A stretch of DNA of 64,000 bases from Karalla daura (GCA_029224185.1 CM055207.1:9403073-9467072); one strand, 5' to 3'; positions 10,096 to 24,895 are shown, counted from the first letter of the stretch. Program-made: numbers and translations. The notes: generated by a model from the sequence alone, not told the origin.

Positions 10096-13000
10096 AAGAT
10101 ATATATTGTATGTATTTGATGATTTGTAGACTTCAATTTCAACTGTTAGGGGTATATTACACCTCAATAACAAGAACTATTGAGCAACTCATAATATTGC
10201 ATATATCTTAATATCTAATATCTCAGCCACCATATTCTATGTTCCTCAATGTATTGGGATATATTAACTGTTTACTGATGGATTTTTTTATTTGCAATTG
10301 GGTCCGACATTAGTACATTTCATAATATGATACAAAATATTATTTCAATATCTTCATTCTGATGGACTGAAAATCAAAATGGACCAGTATGGGGCCTACT
10401 TTCGATTAGACTGTTATGACCATCTTGATGAAATAACATCCCACGGTGCATTTAGTCTTGTGCTGCGAGGTATCTTTATCTCCGCTCCCTGCAGAGAGAC
10501 CGAGGGTTGGAGCAGTAGAGCTCATAGTCTCGAAAGCAAAACTCTTCCCACCACGTTTGTCCAGTGAGCTAATTAAAGACCGCAGGGAGACAACAACACG
10601 ACAATTAACGTGTCAGCAATTGCAATTAGGCGAGGAACCTGTAGGAAGGCTATAATTAAACTGGACAGTATGCCGTTAAAAAATATCTATTAGTTGATTC
10701 ACAGAATCAGCAGAGACTCCGGCCCCGGGCCCCCAGGGTTTTTTTTTGTTTTTTTTTTCTCACTGAAGGCTGAAGAGGAGCCTGGCTCACCGCTCGGCCT
10801 CCTGCCGAGCATCATCAGTGGAGCAGGAGCAGCACTGGCACTTTGCAGCCGACCTCATGCTGCCCTGCATCACCTCCGGGCAACGCTCCCACTGCCTGGA
10901 GCTGGGTCGCTGACCTGTGAGAAACACACTTCAGTCATGGCTTACATTAACACTGCACTCTGTCTTATCAGCACCACAGATTTATTTTTTTATTTTTTAT
11001 GCCCAGAGGAAGACTGGAATGTAAAAAGGCAAGATCTTCCTCTTGCAGATAAGAGATAGAAACTTAAAATGATATTTGGCTGCAGTTGATTTTCACATTC
11101 TGCTGTGTCTCTGCAGCATTTCCTCTAAGCTTGAAATCTCAATTTTGGGTAACAATTTTACACATCAAGTATTATAATATAACTTGAAAATAATGTGCCT
11201 CAAGATTACAAAATGCTTTAAAAATAATTTGTAATTTATTCCAATTAATATAATCCAATTAAATCTAATATAACCATACTCTGAATAATCTGGATTGCTT
11301 CAATTGCACAAAATACTCCAGATGACTCAGAATCATGAATATCTGTTTGCTACAATTGCTGAACACAATATTCAAACTTGTGATGTAACCTTTCAACAAA
11401 GAGAACGGAAGTATTATCACCAACCAGAAAGTTCCAGACATTGGGAAACTTGGCACAATGTAGAGTCTCCAATCTCCCTAAACAAGGATGTTTTTGGACT
11501 GTGTGTGAAAGCAGAGTCACAGAGACACAAGACATAAGCAAACATGCAAAGACCGCCCACATTTTGTTTCACATCATGTAGTTTTGTGTTGCACCAACTG
11601 ACCACATTAAACAACCTATGTCTAGGCGTACCTATTGGACCAGAGTGATATTGTGTGCAATATGTTGTCTAGACTCGTCCACGGGCAGAGGTTCACCGGC
11701 CCAGTGACCCTAAAAACGATTCAGTAAGAGAAAATCAGTTTTCTCAGATCAACTAATGTCACATTTAGCAGAAGAGAATTGATTGATACTGAAGAGCCAC
11801 ATCAATATTTCAGCCTGTGCAAAGAAACGGCAGAGGCGCTGCAGTAATCACAGAGGCGAAATGTCGTAAAACAAAGTGGGATTCATAATCCATCAATATT
11901 TCATTATGATTCATACAAATTTCCAGATGTTTACAAACTCTTTGATGTGGTGCACGAGTCAGCGCTCACCAAAGATACACACCGACAGCACAATATGTGC
12001 AGGCGTGTCTGAACAAGATACAAAATTGTGCTTTTTCGTGCTTAAACAAATAAAAGACTGGGATGGCAGACTGCTGTTCTGGAAATAAAGACTTCACTGA
12101 CTCTATTGACTGTTTCAAGTTCATTCTGCAGCTGAAACCCACCTACAGTTCAGCAGTCTGCCTTCACCGGCTGCAAATGAAAGAGCGTGTTAGGTTTTGC
12201 AGTTGCACAAATATGACATTGTTGACTTTAGCTGTAGGCACAATTGAGCATGCTTAACATCTCTCTTCTGTTTATTAATATATCGTTTCCCAGCTGGACC
12301 CCGGCACCTACTTTTGGCTTGTTATCACTGCATGGGTGCATCACAGGAAAGAAAGAGGGCAATATTGACTACAGCGATCTTGGGATGCGTAGATTGTAAT
12401 TTAATGATGTGAAAACTGTAAGGTGTGAGATCTGATGCTGGCACACACTGAGCTGAGCAAAAACACCCCAACAAATAAATGTAATTTATATTCAGCTTAT
12501 TCTGCACGATTCTCTTGTGGTTGACTGATCTCACCTCTGGAATACCATTAAGAACTGTGCCTCTTAAAACTTAATAAATGTCTCACTAGAAGGAAAGGAG
12601 TTGGACACACTGTTTTGAATTGATGTTTTTCATTTTTTAGGATCACAAATGTGATTCACAAGGGAAAAAAAGATGATGGTGGCACAAGCTCAACACACAT
12701 CTGATCTGGGATGCACGTTTAAACATTTAATTAGTGTGGCACATTGTGTGCGTGAAAAGGAAAATATTGCCAAAATTACAAATCAGAGCACTAGCAGTAA
12801 ACAAAAGCTTGAATTAATCGGCAAATCAGGTCACTGCTGCTCATTTACATCAATTAATGCATTCATTATCCTATTATTTAGTTACATTTTCAGGGCCTAT
12901 TAAGCCTAAGATCAACTATAAATGCAATACAAAACAAATAAACACTCCAATGAATATTAATTACACAAAGCATGATAAAAGAGCACCAAGTGGAGGGATT

Positions 13001-13389
13001 TTTATGTGTGTGGCTCAAGACTAGCTAATATAACAAATGCTCACAATTCTCGTGTATGTATTTTTCTTACTGTGATTCTCTCTCCTTGCTCATCTCTTTT
13101 CTCATCTCTCCCCTCCATCTCTTTCACCCTTGATGCCCGAATGAATGACTCTGAATGACTGTCTCATCACAAAAAAACACTCCGCAACGTCTTCTGAAGA
13201 TTGCAGTCGGGACAGAAACACTTCACACAGTGGAGATATTTTGCGGCCTCTTTCTTTCTGCCACTGCAATGAAAACGCAAGCGTGTATCCATCCATTTGT
13301 GTTATCTTACCCACTTTGTATTTGCTGGTGTCTTTCTCTTCACCTCTGCTTTTGATTATTGTATGAATGCAAGTTTGACCAAACTGACC

Positions 13390-13515
13390 TCAATGCACAC
13401 AGCTCCATCCATCCATTACCTTCTCCATTGCCTACGAACTCCACAGAGAATGACCCATGCTCTGACCAGGGCCTCCTCTCTGTGAGACAATGTTACTAAC
13501 CGGTGAACCACAGTG
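13390..13515 (-). mobile_element. SINE fragment, internally deleted
   Basis: On the minus strand: GTGGTTCACCGGTTAGTAAC, ATTGTCTCACAGAGAGGAGG-CCCTGG, then CTCTGTGGAGTT and an ATGGATGGATGG end. Same SINE family as the others, with most of the body missing. Confidence 0.55.
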
Positions 13516-16500
13516 CAGTGAAGTCACCATCGATATTGATGCCTTTTAACATCCATGTTTTTTATGCCTCATCCATGTCATATCATGCTCAGGTGACACG
13601 TGATTCTCCCTCTCCCAGATGCACACTCCTCTGTTTCTGTTCAAGTGTGTGCTCTTGTGAACTCACTGGCCTTATTTCAAACCTCCTTGGTCCGATGATT
13701 GAATTATTGCTCTTCACCCTCCAGAAAACCAGCCACAGCCATGCATGTTATGACCCACTGTACACGCCAACGAGCCAGAGTGGAGGAGAGCAGAGCGAGT
13801 GAGCACTAGAAAGATTGAGATGTGACTCAGACCGTGAGTTCGCAATCTATTAACGGCCTAATAGATATTCCCTGGGCTTCTATACTTTCAAGGAGAAAGA
13901 AACTTATTTTCCAACACCCTGAAATCATGATTAAATGTTCCGCCAGTTGACATGAGTAAAAACCAGGACAGATATTTTTGTCGAGCCATAAAATAAACAG
14001 CTATAATGCATATTTCAAAATGTAGTTAATGAACAACTAAAGCCTGCCAAGTCCGAAGCAAAACGGATTCCAGGCTTGATTTTCCCATGCGCTCTGTAGT
14101 GGGCAAATTTAACAGAGATAAGGCTAATGAACTGCTCTGTCTTCTTCCACGGACAAACCAAGCGCGCTGTTTGAGGGCTTATTATACAATCAACAGCGGG
14201 AGGATGAATTAAAGTTAGTTATACTGTTGTCCCCTTGCGTGTGGTCTGTGCTACGTTCACCCTGCTGTGACAGCAAGGCTGTGTCTAATCTGAATGACAC
14301 AGAAAAACAAAAGCACAACCAAGACATCCCAAAGTACTATTTCAAATAACAGAATATGCTTTCCCACTGACAAGGACTTTCACAGTTCCTGAACCAATTT
14401 TGTGTGTGTTTGTACCGTGAGTCTGTAACTTCCCACTTTTAGCTCCTACTCCAGGGTAGATACTTTGTAGGAAAGAAGGAACCACGTCAGCCATCATCTT
14501 TTAAAAGCCATAGTGCTGGTGTGAACACATTTCACTGAATTTCAATGAATTGGAGAACCAAGAGCAAAATCATTGACAGCTGATATAAATGGACTTAGCC
14601 ATCCCTACGTTATGCAGATGAGATGATAAAAGAGTTATTGTCTAAATAATAATGCCCCCTGAAGATGGATTTTCTGTTTCAGAAAGTCAGAGAATCCTCA
14701 TCACCCCCAAGTTGAAGATCCAAGATGGCTGCCCCGAGTGTAAACAGTAGAAGCTCCTGTGTAATATTCTGTTTATAAGCACTTGTGATTAGTTTTTGCT
14801 GTACTAAATCAGTACACTTTTCCACACCATTTTTCAAAACTGGACTCTAATAGACCCCCATGTCACCACTGTGAATAAAACAGAAAAGCTACTAAATGGA
14901 CAGATAGATAGACCAAATTAAATACACAACAGCTGTATTTTTCATAAGGAAAGTGCAGTACATAATTTGATTATAGGTAAGTAGCTCCATAGAGTATGGA
15001 CACAACTTTTAAACTATGATAAAGAAAATTATTCAACAGAAGATCTATATAGCTGTTACTGCTGTTATGTGCTAATTTATTTTCAATTACTGACATGCAA
15101 TTCAAAGTGCACTCACTGGCTGTATAGCAAGGAGCATCGAGGGCAGCACGTTATATCTGAGATGTGATCAAATCCACAATACAGACTGTACAGAATGTAC
15201 GCACACACACATACGTGCCTTTCATTAAACCATGAGATGCCGCAAGCATTCAGTGCCTCAGAAGTGTAGGAGTAAATGTTTGGTTCATGAGGATATAGAT
15301 CAACTGTTACATTAGTTATTTTCCTATCAGGTAGAAAATGAGAAAAAAAATTAACCAGAAGTCACCCGTGAAAGATAGTGTCTCTATTTGTTGCACTTTT
15401 AACAAGTAAATATTGTATTATTCAAACAAACAGACAGCAAAAATGAGAAGGGTAAAATGCAGTAAATAACTGTGAGTGGAGTAATTAGCAACTCATTAGC
15501 CTCTAACCTGCTGTAAGATCAACAACAAAATACTGATAAGTAATCAGGAAATGCTGGACTACAAAAAAGATGATTTCCTCCATATATCAGTGAAATGAGG
15601 GGTAGAAACTATTCCTGATTAAAATTATAGTATTTCTTATTTAACTAGAATATTCATTAACTGTCGAAATAGCAAAAGCAGTGCTTTCAATGAATGAAGG
15701 TGATTCACAAAATCTGAAATAGTTGAAGCAGGCTAATGAATAAAGACTAGAGAGGTGCTAATGGTGGCTGAGTGGATGAAATACCATAAAGTAATGGATT
15801 AATGGATAAATGTGTGGCTAAAAGTGCCAGGTGGAAGGTAAAACAGGTATTGAAGAATGATGAATAAACAACTGAAACTTTCAGGTTCCATGAAAATTTT
15901 AGGTTAATGGAGAAAGTGGCAGGTAAACGGTTGAAATATAAATGCAATGCATAAATGGTAATACATTTATAGAATAATGGATAATAGTTAACCAAAAAGG
16001 TGCATCTATAGTAATAGCAAAAAGAATATTGGATAAGTGGTTAAAATGTTCACCCCTGGCCCTTTTCCTATGAATGAAAATTTGTCCAAACCAGGTCCGA
16101 CTGGAATTCAAAACTCGTCCTCTTCAAACCATCATGTCACCTATAAATTTAATGAAAAGAGTTTCCTCAGCAACTCCCAGTTCATAAACAACATTTTACT
16201 GCCATCAAATAACCTGTGCTGTTTGGTCCAAAAGTGAGGTAAGATGTTAAGATGTTGCACTGTTCTCCACGAGTCTCCTCCACACTTCTGCAGCACATCT
16301 AGTGAGCAACAAATACAAAACCAAGAAAAGTGGATGGCATCTGTGATCAATAGTGCTGTCAGCAATCAGCAGAGAGGACTCTGCATTGGCACAATTGGCC
16401 ATCTCTCGCAACAGAGAACTGTATGCTTATGGTGAAGCCTGGGAGAGATCATCATGTTCTTCACTGACGCAAATTGGAGTTAAATACCCTGAAAGAAGAC

Positions 16501-17639
16501 AAAAGATCAAAAAGACTGGAAAGGAAAGAGAAGCAGTTTGCTACAGAAATTATGCTCCTACAGGTTTTCCATCAAGACAACATTATATTGAATGCTTTAT
16601 TTTTTCCTTTTGTCTCTGTCTGAGGTAAGTTTGCCTCCGTCATAGGAGAGGTGAACCACATTGGCTTCTTAATTTCCCACTCCTGTCTTCATAACAACTT
16701 GCTGGAAAAATCTGTCAGTTTTTCTCCCGTGCCACAGTGGCGCAGGATAATCTCACATCACATGAACGGTGATCTATCTTCAGAACCCTCACAGGCAAAG
16801 TTTTTCGTCTCTTAAGAGGATGAAAGATTATTGTAAGATTCTCGCAATAGTCAGGAGAGAGCTTAAGCAGTCAGCATCATTAGTGTAAAGAATGAACATC
16901 ATCTCCATCAGACGGCCCTGTCTGCCTCCCTCCACCATCGCTGTGGTCTCTTCTCTGTCATCCCTTGCCCACACTGAGCGGATATGTTGGCCATGTATGC
17001 AGCTGTAATCCTAATGACAGAAAGGGAGCAGAGTTGCTCCTGGATGTACGGAGAAGGGCACAGACCGCTGTGCCCACACAACATTGCTGTCCAATTACCA
17101 ACACCTGTCGCGCAAATGAGGCTGTTGCAATTTTGATGCTCTCCGAGGCTGGATGGTGCCCAAACCCCTCATTAAATGGAAGTGCATAGCACGGTAATCA
17201 CAAAAGGCACAAAGAAAATGTTAAGTCCATTGTGTCAAAGCCTGTCAACTCATGTTTTACTCATTCATTTCTTATTATCTCATATCCATTTTACCCTACA
17301 TTTTTTTAATGGATGTTTTTCATTCAGGTCATAGTAACAGTCATCTGCTATATTGTTTTTATTTAGCTTTGAAGCAATAGTGATAGTGGCTCCCGGTAGG
17401 TCTTAAATGCAGAACTCAAAATACTTAAACTATAGTCAGGCAGAAAGTTTTGGCAAAGGTTGCAAAAGTCTCAGAGATAAGAAGAAATGCAACAAGGGTC
17501 TCCAAAAATGCTGAGCCAGAAGCTAAAAACAGTTAAACTGGGTCAAAGACAGTAAAGGCATACTAGGAGAAAAAACTTCTAGTATGCACACTGAACCAAC
17601 GAAGATGAACTGGGAAACACTAGCGAAAAACACAAGAAG

Positions 17640-18425
17640 ACTTCAAATACAGTTAGCTGACAAAATGGTGAGTGAAACTAATTTAGAATACATAGTCCAC
17701 ATAAACACTGAAAATACCAAAACAAAGACATAAGCAGTAGGTGAAAACTAGACATAGGTGAGGTGCCTGGTTGATGCTATAATGCAAAGATGGAGCTTTA
17801 GCAGCTGCTAGCAGCTAGCGCACACAAACATAGAAAACCAGGAACCAAGAAGCCAAGGGAAATCTGACCACTTAGTAAGTGTAGAGGCATTTACCTAGCA
17901 TAGCAGAGAACAGCACATCATAGCATAGCACAGCCAAACACATAGCAATTCATGAGGCACCATATTAAGGAATGCACAATCACTGAAGGTCTCTGATGCA
18001 TCAAAATGCAGAATGATATCAACAAGAAGTACACAAATAGAATACTTTATTATTCCCTGGAGGGGAACGAGTTGTAGTATATGCTCCCACAGGAATAGAA
18101 TTGCAATCAAACAGGAGATAGTACGGTAATTGCTAAATAAGATTGTACCAACCCGTGAAGTGCTTTTAGCAATACCAGGGCCCCCTCAACCCTCTATAAA
18201 TGCCTGTTTGTAGACAGATTGTGACCCTTTTGGCTTTCCATACTATATATATCAGCAGATGTAATCAGAGTGGGGCAGAAAAAGTGTAGGTGGCTGTCAA
18301 AAAATAAAATGGTGAGTGAAAATCATCTAGAACACACACATTGACGATGAAAATGCCAGAACCCAATGAAAAGTCAGGGATTTGACATAACAGGTGGGGT
18401 GTTTGCTATAGCAGCTAGCTGAAGT
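17640..18425 (+). repeat. two diverged direct copies of a ~130-180 bp segment
   Basis: The segment from AAAATGGTGAGTGAAA at about 17652 to the AGCAGCTAGC near 17810 recurs from about 18303 (AAAATGGTGAGTGAAA) to the AGCAGCTAGC near 18412. The order of landmarks is the same (ACATAG/ACACAC, TGAAAATACC/TGAAAATGCC, GACATA..AGGTGaGGTG). Family unknown. Confidence 0.5.
18030..18085 (-). mobile_element. LINE-type 3' tail fragment
   Basis: The minus strand reads TTCCCCTCCAGGGAATAATA-AAGTATTCTATTTG, the form of the common fish LINE tail TTTCCCC..GGGAATCAATAAAGTAT. Confidence 0.45.
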
Positions 18426-20464
18426 AGAAACTGCCTCCAGTCTCTGCAGAAGATGTAGCCTTCACTACAGCCGACATGAACCTGGGGGCAGGCCGCAAAC
18501 AACCTGCCGCCTCACTGTTGCGGAGATCAAAATGCGGGCAGCTTCTCTCCATTTCTCTCGCCAGGCCGGCAGCACTTGAGACGGGTGTATCCTTGAGCTG
18601 TAGTGCCTTTTGAGGCGCCGCATGCATTCACTCAGTGCTGCTAATTGGACAGAACATACCGCTGCAGCGCGCCTTGACTTCATCAAGTATGTGCAAGGCT
18701 TAAGAAAATACTGGATCAAACATAGAGTATACTGAGGATCACGTCAGTGTGCATGCATGCACTGGGACAGATGTGTGAAGTTGCACCCTATTGCTCACTT
18801 ATTGATGACATTTGGATGAGCTGTCTGCAGTCACATTTGTAAAACTAGCACACGCAGCAGCTATTAATAACACGCCCTGGCCTGTCGGTCCCGCAGCTAG
18901 TCTAGATTGCTTTAGTGCGGACACACAGCCATGCTGATTACACATGAAAGGAATAACAAAAACGTGTTTTACTCTCTCTCACTCCTCGGCACCTCTCCTC
19001 TGGCTGAGGCGGTCGTCTCAATGCGCAACACATGTTTAAAACATGATCAAAATGGCCAACACATCCCACTTAGAAACTCTGGTTTCACTGTGCTAGGGAT
19101 TAAATGTTTATGCATTCCTGCTGTCAGGTTCATTCCGTTTTTCTTGCCCAAATGATTAAATTAGAGCGTGTGTGGCACCTACACATGTGAATTTAAAAGC
19201 GGTTAACCTGCCTCAAAGTGGCACAAAAGAGAGAAATTAAGCACAGGCTCTGATCCATGCAAGCATGCATGTTTCTATGCCATTTGAGGCTTTAAGCATC
19301 AAAGGTAAACACAGGATCTGAGCGGCATAAAGGGATTCTTTAACTTTTGATTGTTCAGGTGTTCTTGGCTAGAGTCTAAAATTGCTTGTTACCATTCTCC
19401 CATCTGGCTGGTTAATTTTTAGAAGGCAGGGAAATTGATGTGAATTTTAACTCATCCATTAAACGTGGTGGCTTTGGGGAATCTCCAGGCATCAAATATC
19501 CTTCCCTCTTTTGTTTGCAAAAAGAACAAAGCCAACAAAAAAAAGAGAAAAAGCCCCAACATAGCTTCAACAAGGGCACAAATTGCTAGACTGGAAGTGA
19601 CGGCCGGCAAAACTCTGATATTATATTTAATCAGTGCTCTTCACTTTCTTCATCAGAGCGACACAACTAAATTGTTTCATACTTTTGCACAAACGTCTAA
19701 CTTTATATAAGTTATACAGTTGTTTGAATCTCTTATTTCTATGCCAATCTGTCAATAGCCATGCCAAGCACCAACCTCCGCAAACACATGTATTGGACTA
19801 TAACACTAAATCCATAATATACGAACAAAATGAATAACTAAATCATAAAGGTGCATTGTTGAGAATTCTGTGCGCTTTTTCAAATAACCTATGTCAACAA
19901 AGAAGCCAATTTTAAGAAATGAAAATGTCTTGTAAAAAGCTTTATAACTTCTAAATGTGTCATGTAATGTGCAGTCCAGCACAATAGGCCGTGGTAACAC
20001 GCTCCGTGTTCTTTCCACTCAGTTAGACTCCCAGCCGGGGCTGTAATCGTGGATTATTTCACAGGAGTCATAAAAGACTGAGACATTTCTATTGGAGGCT
20101 GTTAGAGCCTGGAGTAATGCGCCTAGTTTTGTATTGTTCAACCAAAAGTCTAAATCCCAAAGATTTTCAATTTAATGTGCAATAATATGGAATAGAAAAA
20201 TGGAATAAACGCTCACATTTCACTGGGCTGTGACCTAAAAATGGCTGGCATTTTTGAGGCTGGGTGGTTGAGTGTTACAAGCGCAGTCTGTTCATTTAAT
20301 GAATGGATCAAGTAATCGCTCCAGTTTAACGGATCACACTCTGGAATGGTCTCCACCACAGGGACACGCTGCAGATATGTACGGGAAGAATTTAGGCACC
20401 TTTGTGGTTTCTCTCTCTGTCTCTGATCAAGACATGAATAAATATTTCATGCTACCCCTCTGGG

Positions 20465-20720
20465 TGACATGGTGAATTTTGATGGATAACACTCATGCCT
20501 CACAGCACGAGGGTTCGAATCACAGTCAGACTGAGGACCTTTCTGTGTGGAGTTTGCATGTTCTTCCAGTGTTTGAGTGGGTTTTCTCACGGTACTCCGG
20601 TTTCCTCCCACAGTTTAAAACCATGCATGTTTAGGTTGACTGAAACCTCTCAATTGTTAAGTGAGTGTCAGAGTGTATAGTGTGTGTTTGTCTTCATCCT
20701 AATGGATGAATGTTCTATGG
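20465..20720 (+). mobile_element. tRNA-derived SINE (best preserved body)
   Basis: Contains GCCTCACAGCACGAGGGTTC-GAATC (B-box-like), CTGTGTGGAGTTTGCATGTT, GGTTTCCTCCCACAGT and CCATGCATGTTTAGGTTGAC in the order typical of DANA/HE1/V-SINE-type teleost elements. Confidence 0.75.
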
Positions 20721-22309
20721 AATTCAATATTTCCGTCGTTTTATTCCCAAACCAAACATGTGATGAAGATTGGCCTTGACGTAGAATCCATTGATAAATC
20801 ATGGCATTTTAAATCTTTTTCTGAATGTTGATCTCTTTACATCTCTCTCTCGTCTCGTACTTTGAAAAGGTGGAGCAGGCTGGTTTGGAGTTACTTGGTG
20901 GAGAAGCAGAGGAGAGTTTTACACTGAACTTGCAGTGAAATTGTACCTTACTACACAATTACCCAGTGCTATCGCTGATCTGCATTAAATCCTGAGGTAG
21001 GTATTTTCATCAGCGGCTCTGCTCCCGACGGGCGCCGACATCTACCTCATGACACCAGTGGCATATTCTCCATAACCATGACTATTCCACCTCCCTCAGC
21101 CTCTATTGTAACGTCCAATTTATCGATACCAAACTGTGGCTGAATGGGAAAGATCATCAGAGAGATTAACACCTCAGAATTTCAGAGAGCAGCTCGGCTG
21201 TGGATAGAAAAATAACATCTGATATTTGCTAAGATTGATGGTTTGGATTTCATTCAGCCAAATGTGTTAATATTTCTTGTTTGGCAGCAGGAGACAAAAG
21301 GGGGAGGGAGGTGACAGCCGTCACACTGAGAGCCAAAAAAGTAAGATTCTTGTGATTGTTTGGTGTTTCTCACTGAAAACATTTTTAATGATTGCTTCTT
21401 CTTTTTTTTTCCAAATGCAGTAATAAGATCCCCTGTGGTACGTATAAAGGCCATTAGATACACATAACAATGGGAGCACACCACAAGTGCAGAGGAGAAG
21501 AACTTTAACGATGCTACGAGAACATCCAGAAAAAAAAAAACTAATATAGATCGTTTTTGTTACTTCCACTACTAAAAAATATTACACTCATTAAGAGAAA
21601 GTAAACCTGTTTCATTCACACCTACCAAGCATAACTACCCAATACGTACTAACAAATACAATGATAATAAACTTTGTCAAATCATCTAAAAAATGAATAT
21701 GTGTGTGACATTACACCAGAGAATAAATCATGGCTTGGTCTGAACCTCGGCTTCAAGGCCTCCATTTGGTTCATTCTCAGTGCAGTACGGAAATACAATG
21801 AAAAACATTATGATTTAGCAGGGTGGAGCTAATCTTTGCAGTCAGTTTCAGCAGGTTGTTGCAGATGAACATGGTAGTGAACTGGCTGAAACCGGTTGAG
21901 ACCGCTGTTACATAATGATACATAATAAATGAACTTATGTACGCATGAAACAATTCATCACCAAATCACCTTGCACCATACCATACACTAAAACATAATA
22001 GGAATTGTACCTCTACACCCCCTTAATATTTAAGTAATAATCGTGCAAGACATTTTCCAGTTTCAAGTATTAAAGCTGTGCTCAGTAGGAAATGAAAAGA
22101 AAATGATTTGATTTGATATTTTTATTTCAGCAGAGCAATTTAAGGAATGATTGCGAGTTTAGTTAGGGATTCAGTTAAATGTTAATAGAAAATTGGCATC
22201 ATGAAAAAGTCTCGAAATTGACATAAAAATGTACAAGGACCCTAATTTTCCATCCTAAAGTTGCACAGTCTGAAAAAAATACAAAGGACATTCGAGCTGG
22301 CTTGCTTCT

Positions 22310-22720
22310 CCCCCTCTCTCCTCTCATCTGTGGCCAGCTTAGAAAAAGCTCCAGAAAGCCCACCGCTCACTACCTACTCAGCACCGCACGGCAGGCGAAG
22401 TTAAAGAGTAGCTGGTGTACTGCGTGAGAGCATTTAGCCGCTAAAAAGCCAGATATTTCCCTCAGGAGGTGGTGGAGAGCAAAACGGCAGTAAAAAAGGG
22501 AGCGAACGTTAGACTTAATTCAGCGGGGAAAACAAACGCGATGGTGAATGAATGCTAATCGCGCTCCTTATCTGCCGGATGAGGAGCTGTTTGCTGACAG
22601 AGTCGCAATATCAACTTAAGGGTGACAATGTGTCAGCTTTACTGCTTCTTTTTCTTTGCCCAAAATACACTGTTTCATTCACTCGAGGTGTAAACTTTAA
22701 GCCCAATTGCCTGTGCAACA
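22310..22720 (+). repeat. probable teleost dispersed repeat (MITE-like)
   Basis: The blocks AGCCAGATATTTCCCTCAGG, GGTGGTGGAGAGCAAAACGG and GTGAATGAATGCTAATCGC are familiar to me as a frequently recurring repeat in percomorph introns. I cannot name the family or its ends. Confidence 0.35.
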
Positions 22721-23084
22721 CACACTGCACGACACAACAAGATCGCCTTCAACCTGACCTTTTGCGCTTCCTTTTGAGGACATGTTTTATTTGTTGATAA
22801 TCATGTGTCCAATGGCGCCAGACATCCCAGGGCTAAGTAATCCAGATAAAAAGAGCCACTTTAGTAAATTCCAATGAACACCACTCTGTTGTCTCTGTTT
22901 TTGAAACCTGGAGCTTGTACGGAGAAAAGTGCCCTGGCCACTTCCACCGAACCGGACACCCGCTGCCACTTTGCTGCACCTAGATATTCAGTACATAAAA
23001 ATAATCAACAAAAGGCAGCCTTAGCAGAGTCCAACCCCAACTGGAGCGTCAAAGAAGCCTTACAGAGCGAAGGTTTATTAATAC

Positions 23085-23185
23085 TTGGCCGAAGAGAATT
23101 GAAGGATTAACCAGCATGTGCACTGTAGTGATGCTCCACTCAATTCTGTCATTACAGGCCTCCTGGGATAGACTTATACTAACCC
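23085..23185. repeat. unclassified dispersed repeat, copy A
   Basis: About 85-100 bp aligns, with point differences only, to 42017-42115. Shared blocks include AGCATGTGC-CTGTAGTGA, TCAATTCT-TCATTACAG and CCTCCTGGGAT. Same orientation. Confidence 0.65.
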
Positions 23186-24895
23186 TCACAGTGTATGCTA
23201 TGCAGCTCAGCCCCTTTGTCCTATGGGTCAATAACATCCAATCTCTTAGTACTTTTTTGTCCGCTGGGTTCATGCAAACACGTCGCTGAATCAGGATGTT
23301 CTCTCTGAAAGAAGCAAGCATCCGTATTTGCTGCATCAAGGACTGACAGTGTCTCACTTCTACAACTTGCTACAGCCTGACAATGAACTCAAGGCTTTGT
23401 CTGATACTACCAGATGCCCATTTACAATATGGCGAGTTATAGAAAATTCTCTAACGCTCGTGTGAAGTTTTGTTTCTCCGCATCACATTAATAAGTGAAG
23501 CGGCGTCTTTATGCAGACTCTGAGTTCGTCACGTCGTCCCCAGATCTCTGGATGGTTTTATCTAAGAACACAGCTCCACCATTTTAACCCCCAAGAGACG
23601 CTAGCTCAGCACAGACTTTAATCATTCAGCCCCACGTGGTCAGTGGCGTGTGGGAGACTGCGGGGACTCGTTCACCTGCAGAGGAATTGCGAATAGATCC
23701 AGGCTCGTCAGCTCTTTTTATATTGGGGGTTCTCACCAGAGGCGCCTCTCTCATCTTGTCAGCCCCGCTGCCCAGATTGCCGCCCTATACCTTGGCAGGC
23801 ATTTTCCAAGCCCGTAGAAAATTCTGTGTGAAAAAAAAAGAGAGAAAATGAGAAAGAGGAAATTAAAGAGAAAAAGAAATGACAGACAGAGGCGAGGCAA
23901 GTGCCTGAGGGGAAACGGATTCATTTGAATTGAAGATTAAGCTGACCAGAGTTTAAGCAAGCAAAGCACACCTGAACTGAGATGTAGGCGCTACAAGCAA
24001 GCGCCTGTGAACGTAGCCACATGCTATTCAATCCCAAATGCCTCTGTCTTTGGTGCCAATTTTCTAGTTAAGTACCTTCCTATCTGAATATTTTGTCCTT
24101 TTATATCCAAGATGAAAAGATTTTTATATTTCCCTGTGGACATTTTCATAAACCACTCAATCATGCGATGGGATAATTCCTGCGAGCCCAGTTAAAAGAA
24201 CAGTGAGCAAATGTTAGTGAAAACACACAGATGAAAGAAAAAGGGAAAGGGGGGAAAAAAAGTGCAGCCCTAAATTTTAATGCCTAAGTGTCTGTGTGAT
24301 GCTTCAGCCCTGATTTAGTACATGTCGCAGTGAGTGAAGTCCCCCACCTTGCCCTTCATGACATTTTCCTTTCCGCCGTCCTTCCACAGGTGACTTTCCC
24401 CCTGCATCAACCCCCAGCTGACTTGACAGGAAGCGCGCAATGTCATTAAAAGCGCCACATCTGCCGAGGGGCCGGCGAGGAATGTTAAGCGTCCAGAGAT
24501 CTGTCGCTTAATGTGACAAGGGCGTTTCAGCACCTGACACAGAGAAGACGACGCAAGCCTGAATGGAGACGCGGCACCGTAGGCCGTGCTGTGAGCCGCC
24601 ACCTCCAAATGTTCTTCACTTGTCTTTTCCTTCTTTTTCTAAAGCCTGTTATACAGGCAAATGAGCTCAAATTGTCTTTTTTAGATTCTCAGAGCCTCTC
24701 ATTACGCCTAATTGCTGGAGATTATAAAATCATGGCCTATAAAGGATGTAGAGTTTTAGCTGTTGATTTGTCTTCAATCCTCAATTATCCTCCTGATGAT
24801 ACAACTAGAAATAAGGAGATAAAAAGAAATACCAACTATACTGTACATGTTAATGGTACCAATTTAACAATTAAATATAATCAAATTCCATTGCT

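Larger units (their letters stand above)
7641..24895. other. intergenic spacer, left part: no gene recognised
   Basis: No coding exon supported on either strand. Contents are listed separately: a PLE relic (8085-8625), SINE fragments (9885-10090, 13390-13515, 20465-20720), a locally duplicated segment (17640-17820 and 18290-18420), a LINE tail (18030-18085) and a fish-type dispersed repeat (22310-22720). A GC-richer block at 10765-10915, with splice-like ends (poly-T tract then GAAG; CCT|GTGAGA), has no recognisable homology. The rest is AT-rich unique-looking DNA. Confidence 0.55.

Noticed and set aside
10765..10915. Exon-like block with poly-T acceptor and CCT|GTGAGA donor
   Set aside because: No partner exon and no similarity recognised. 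Frames conflict and one has an internal stop.
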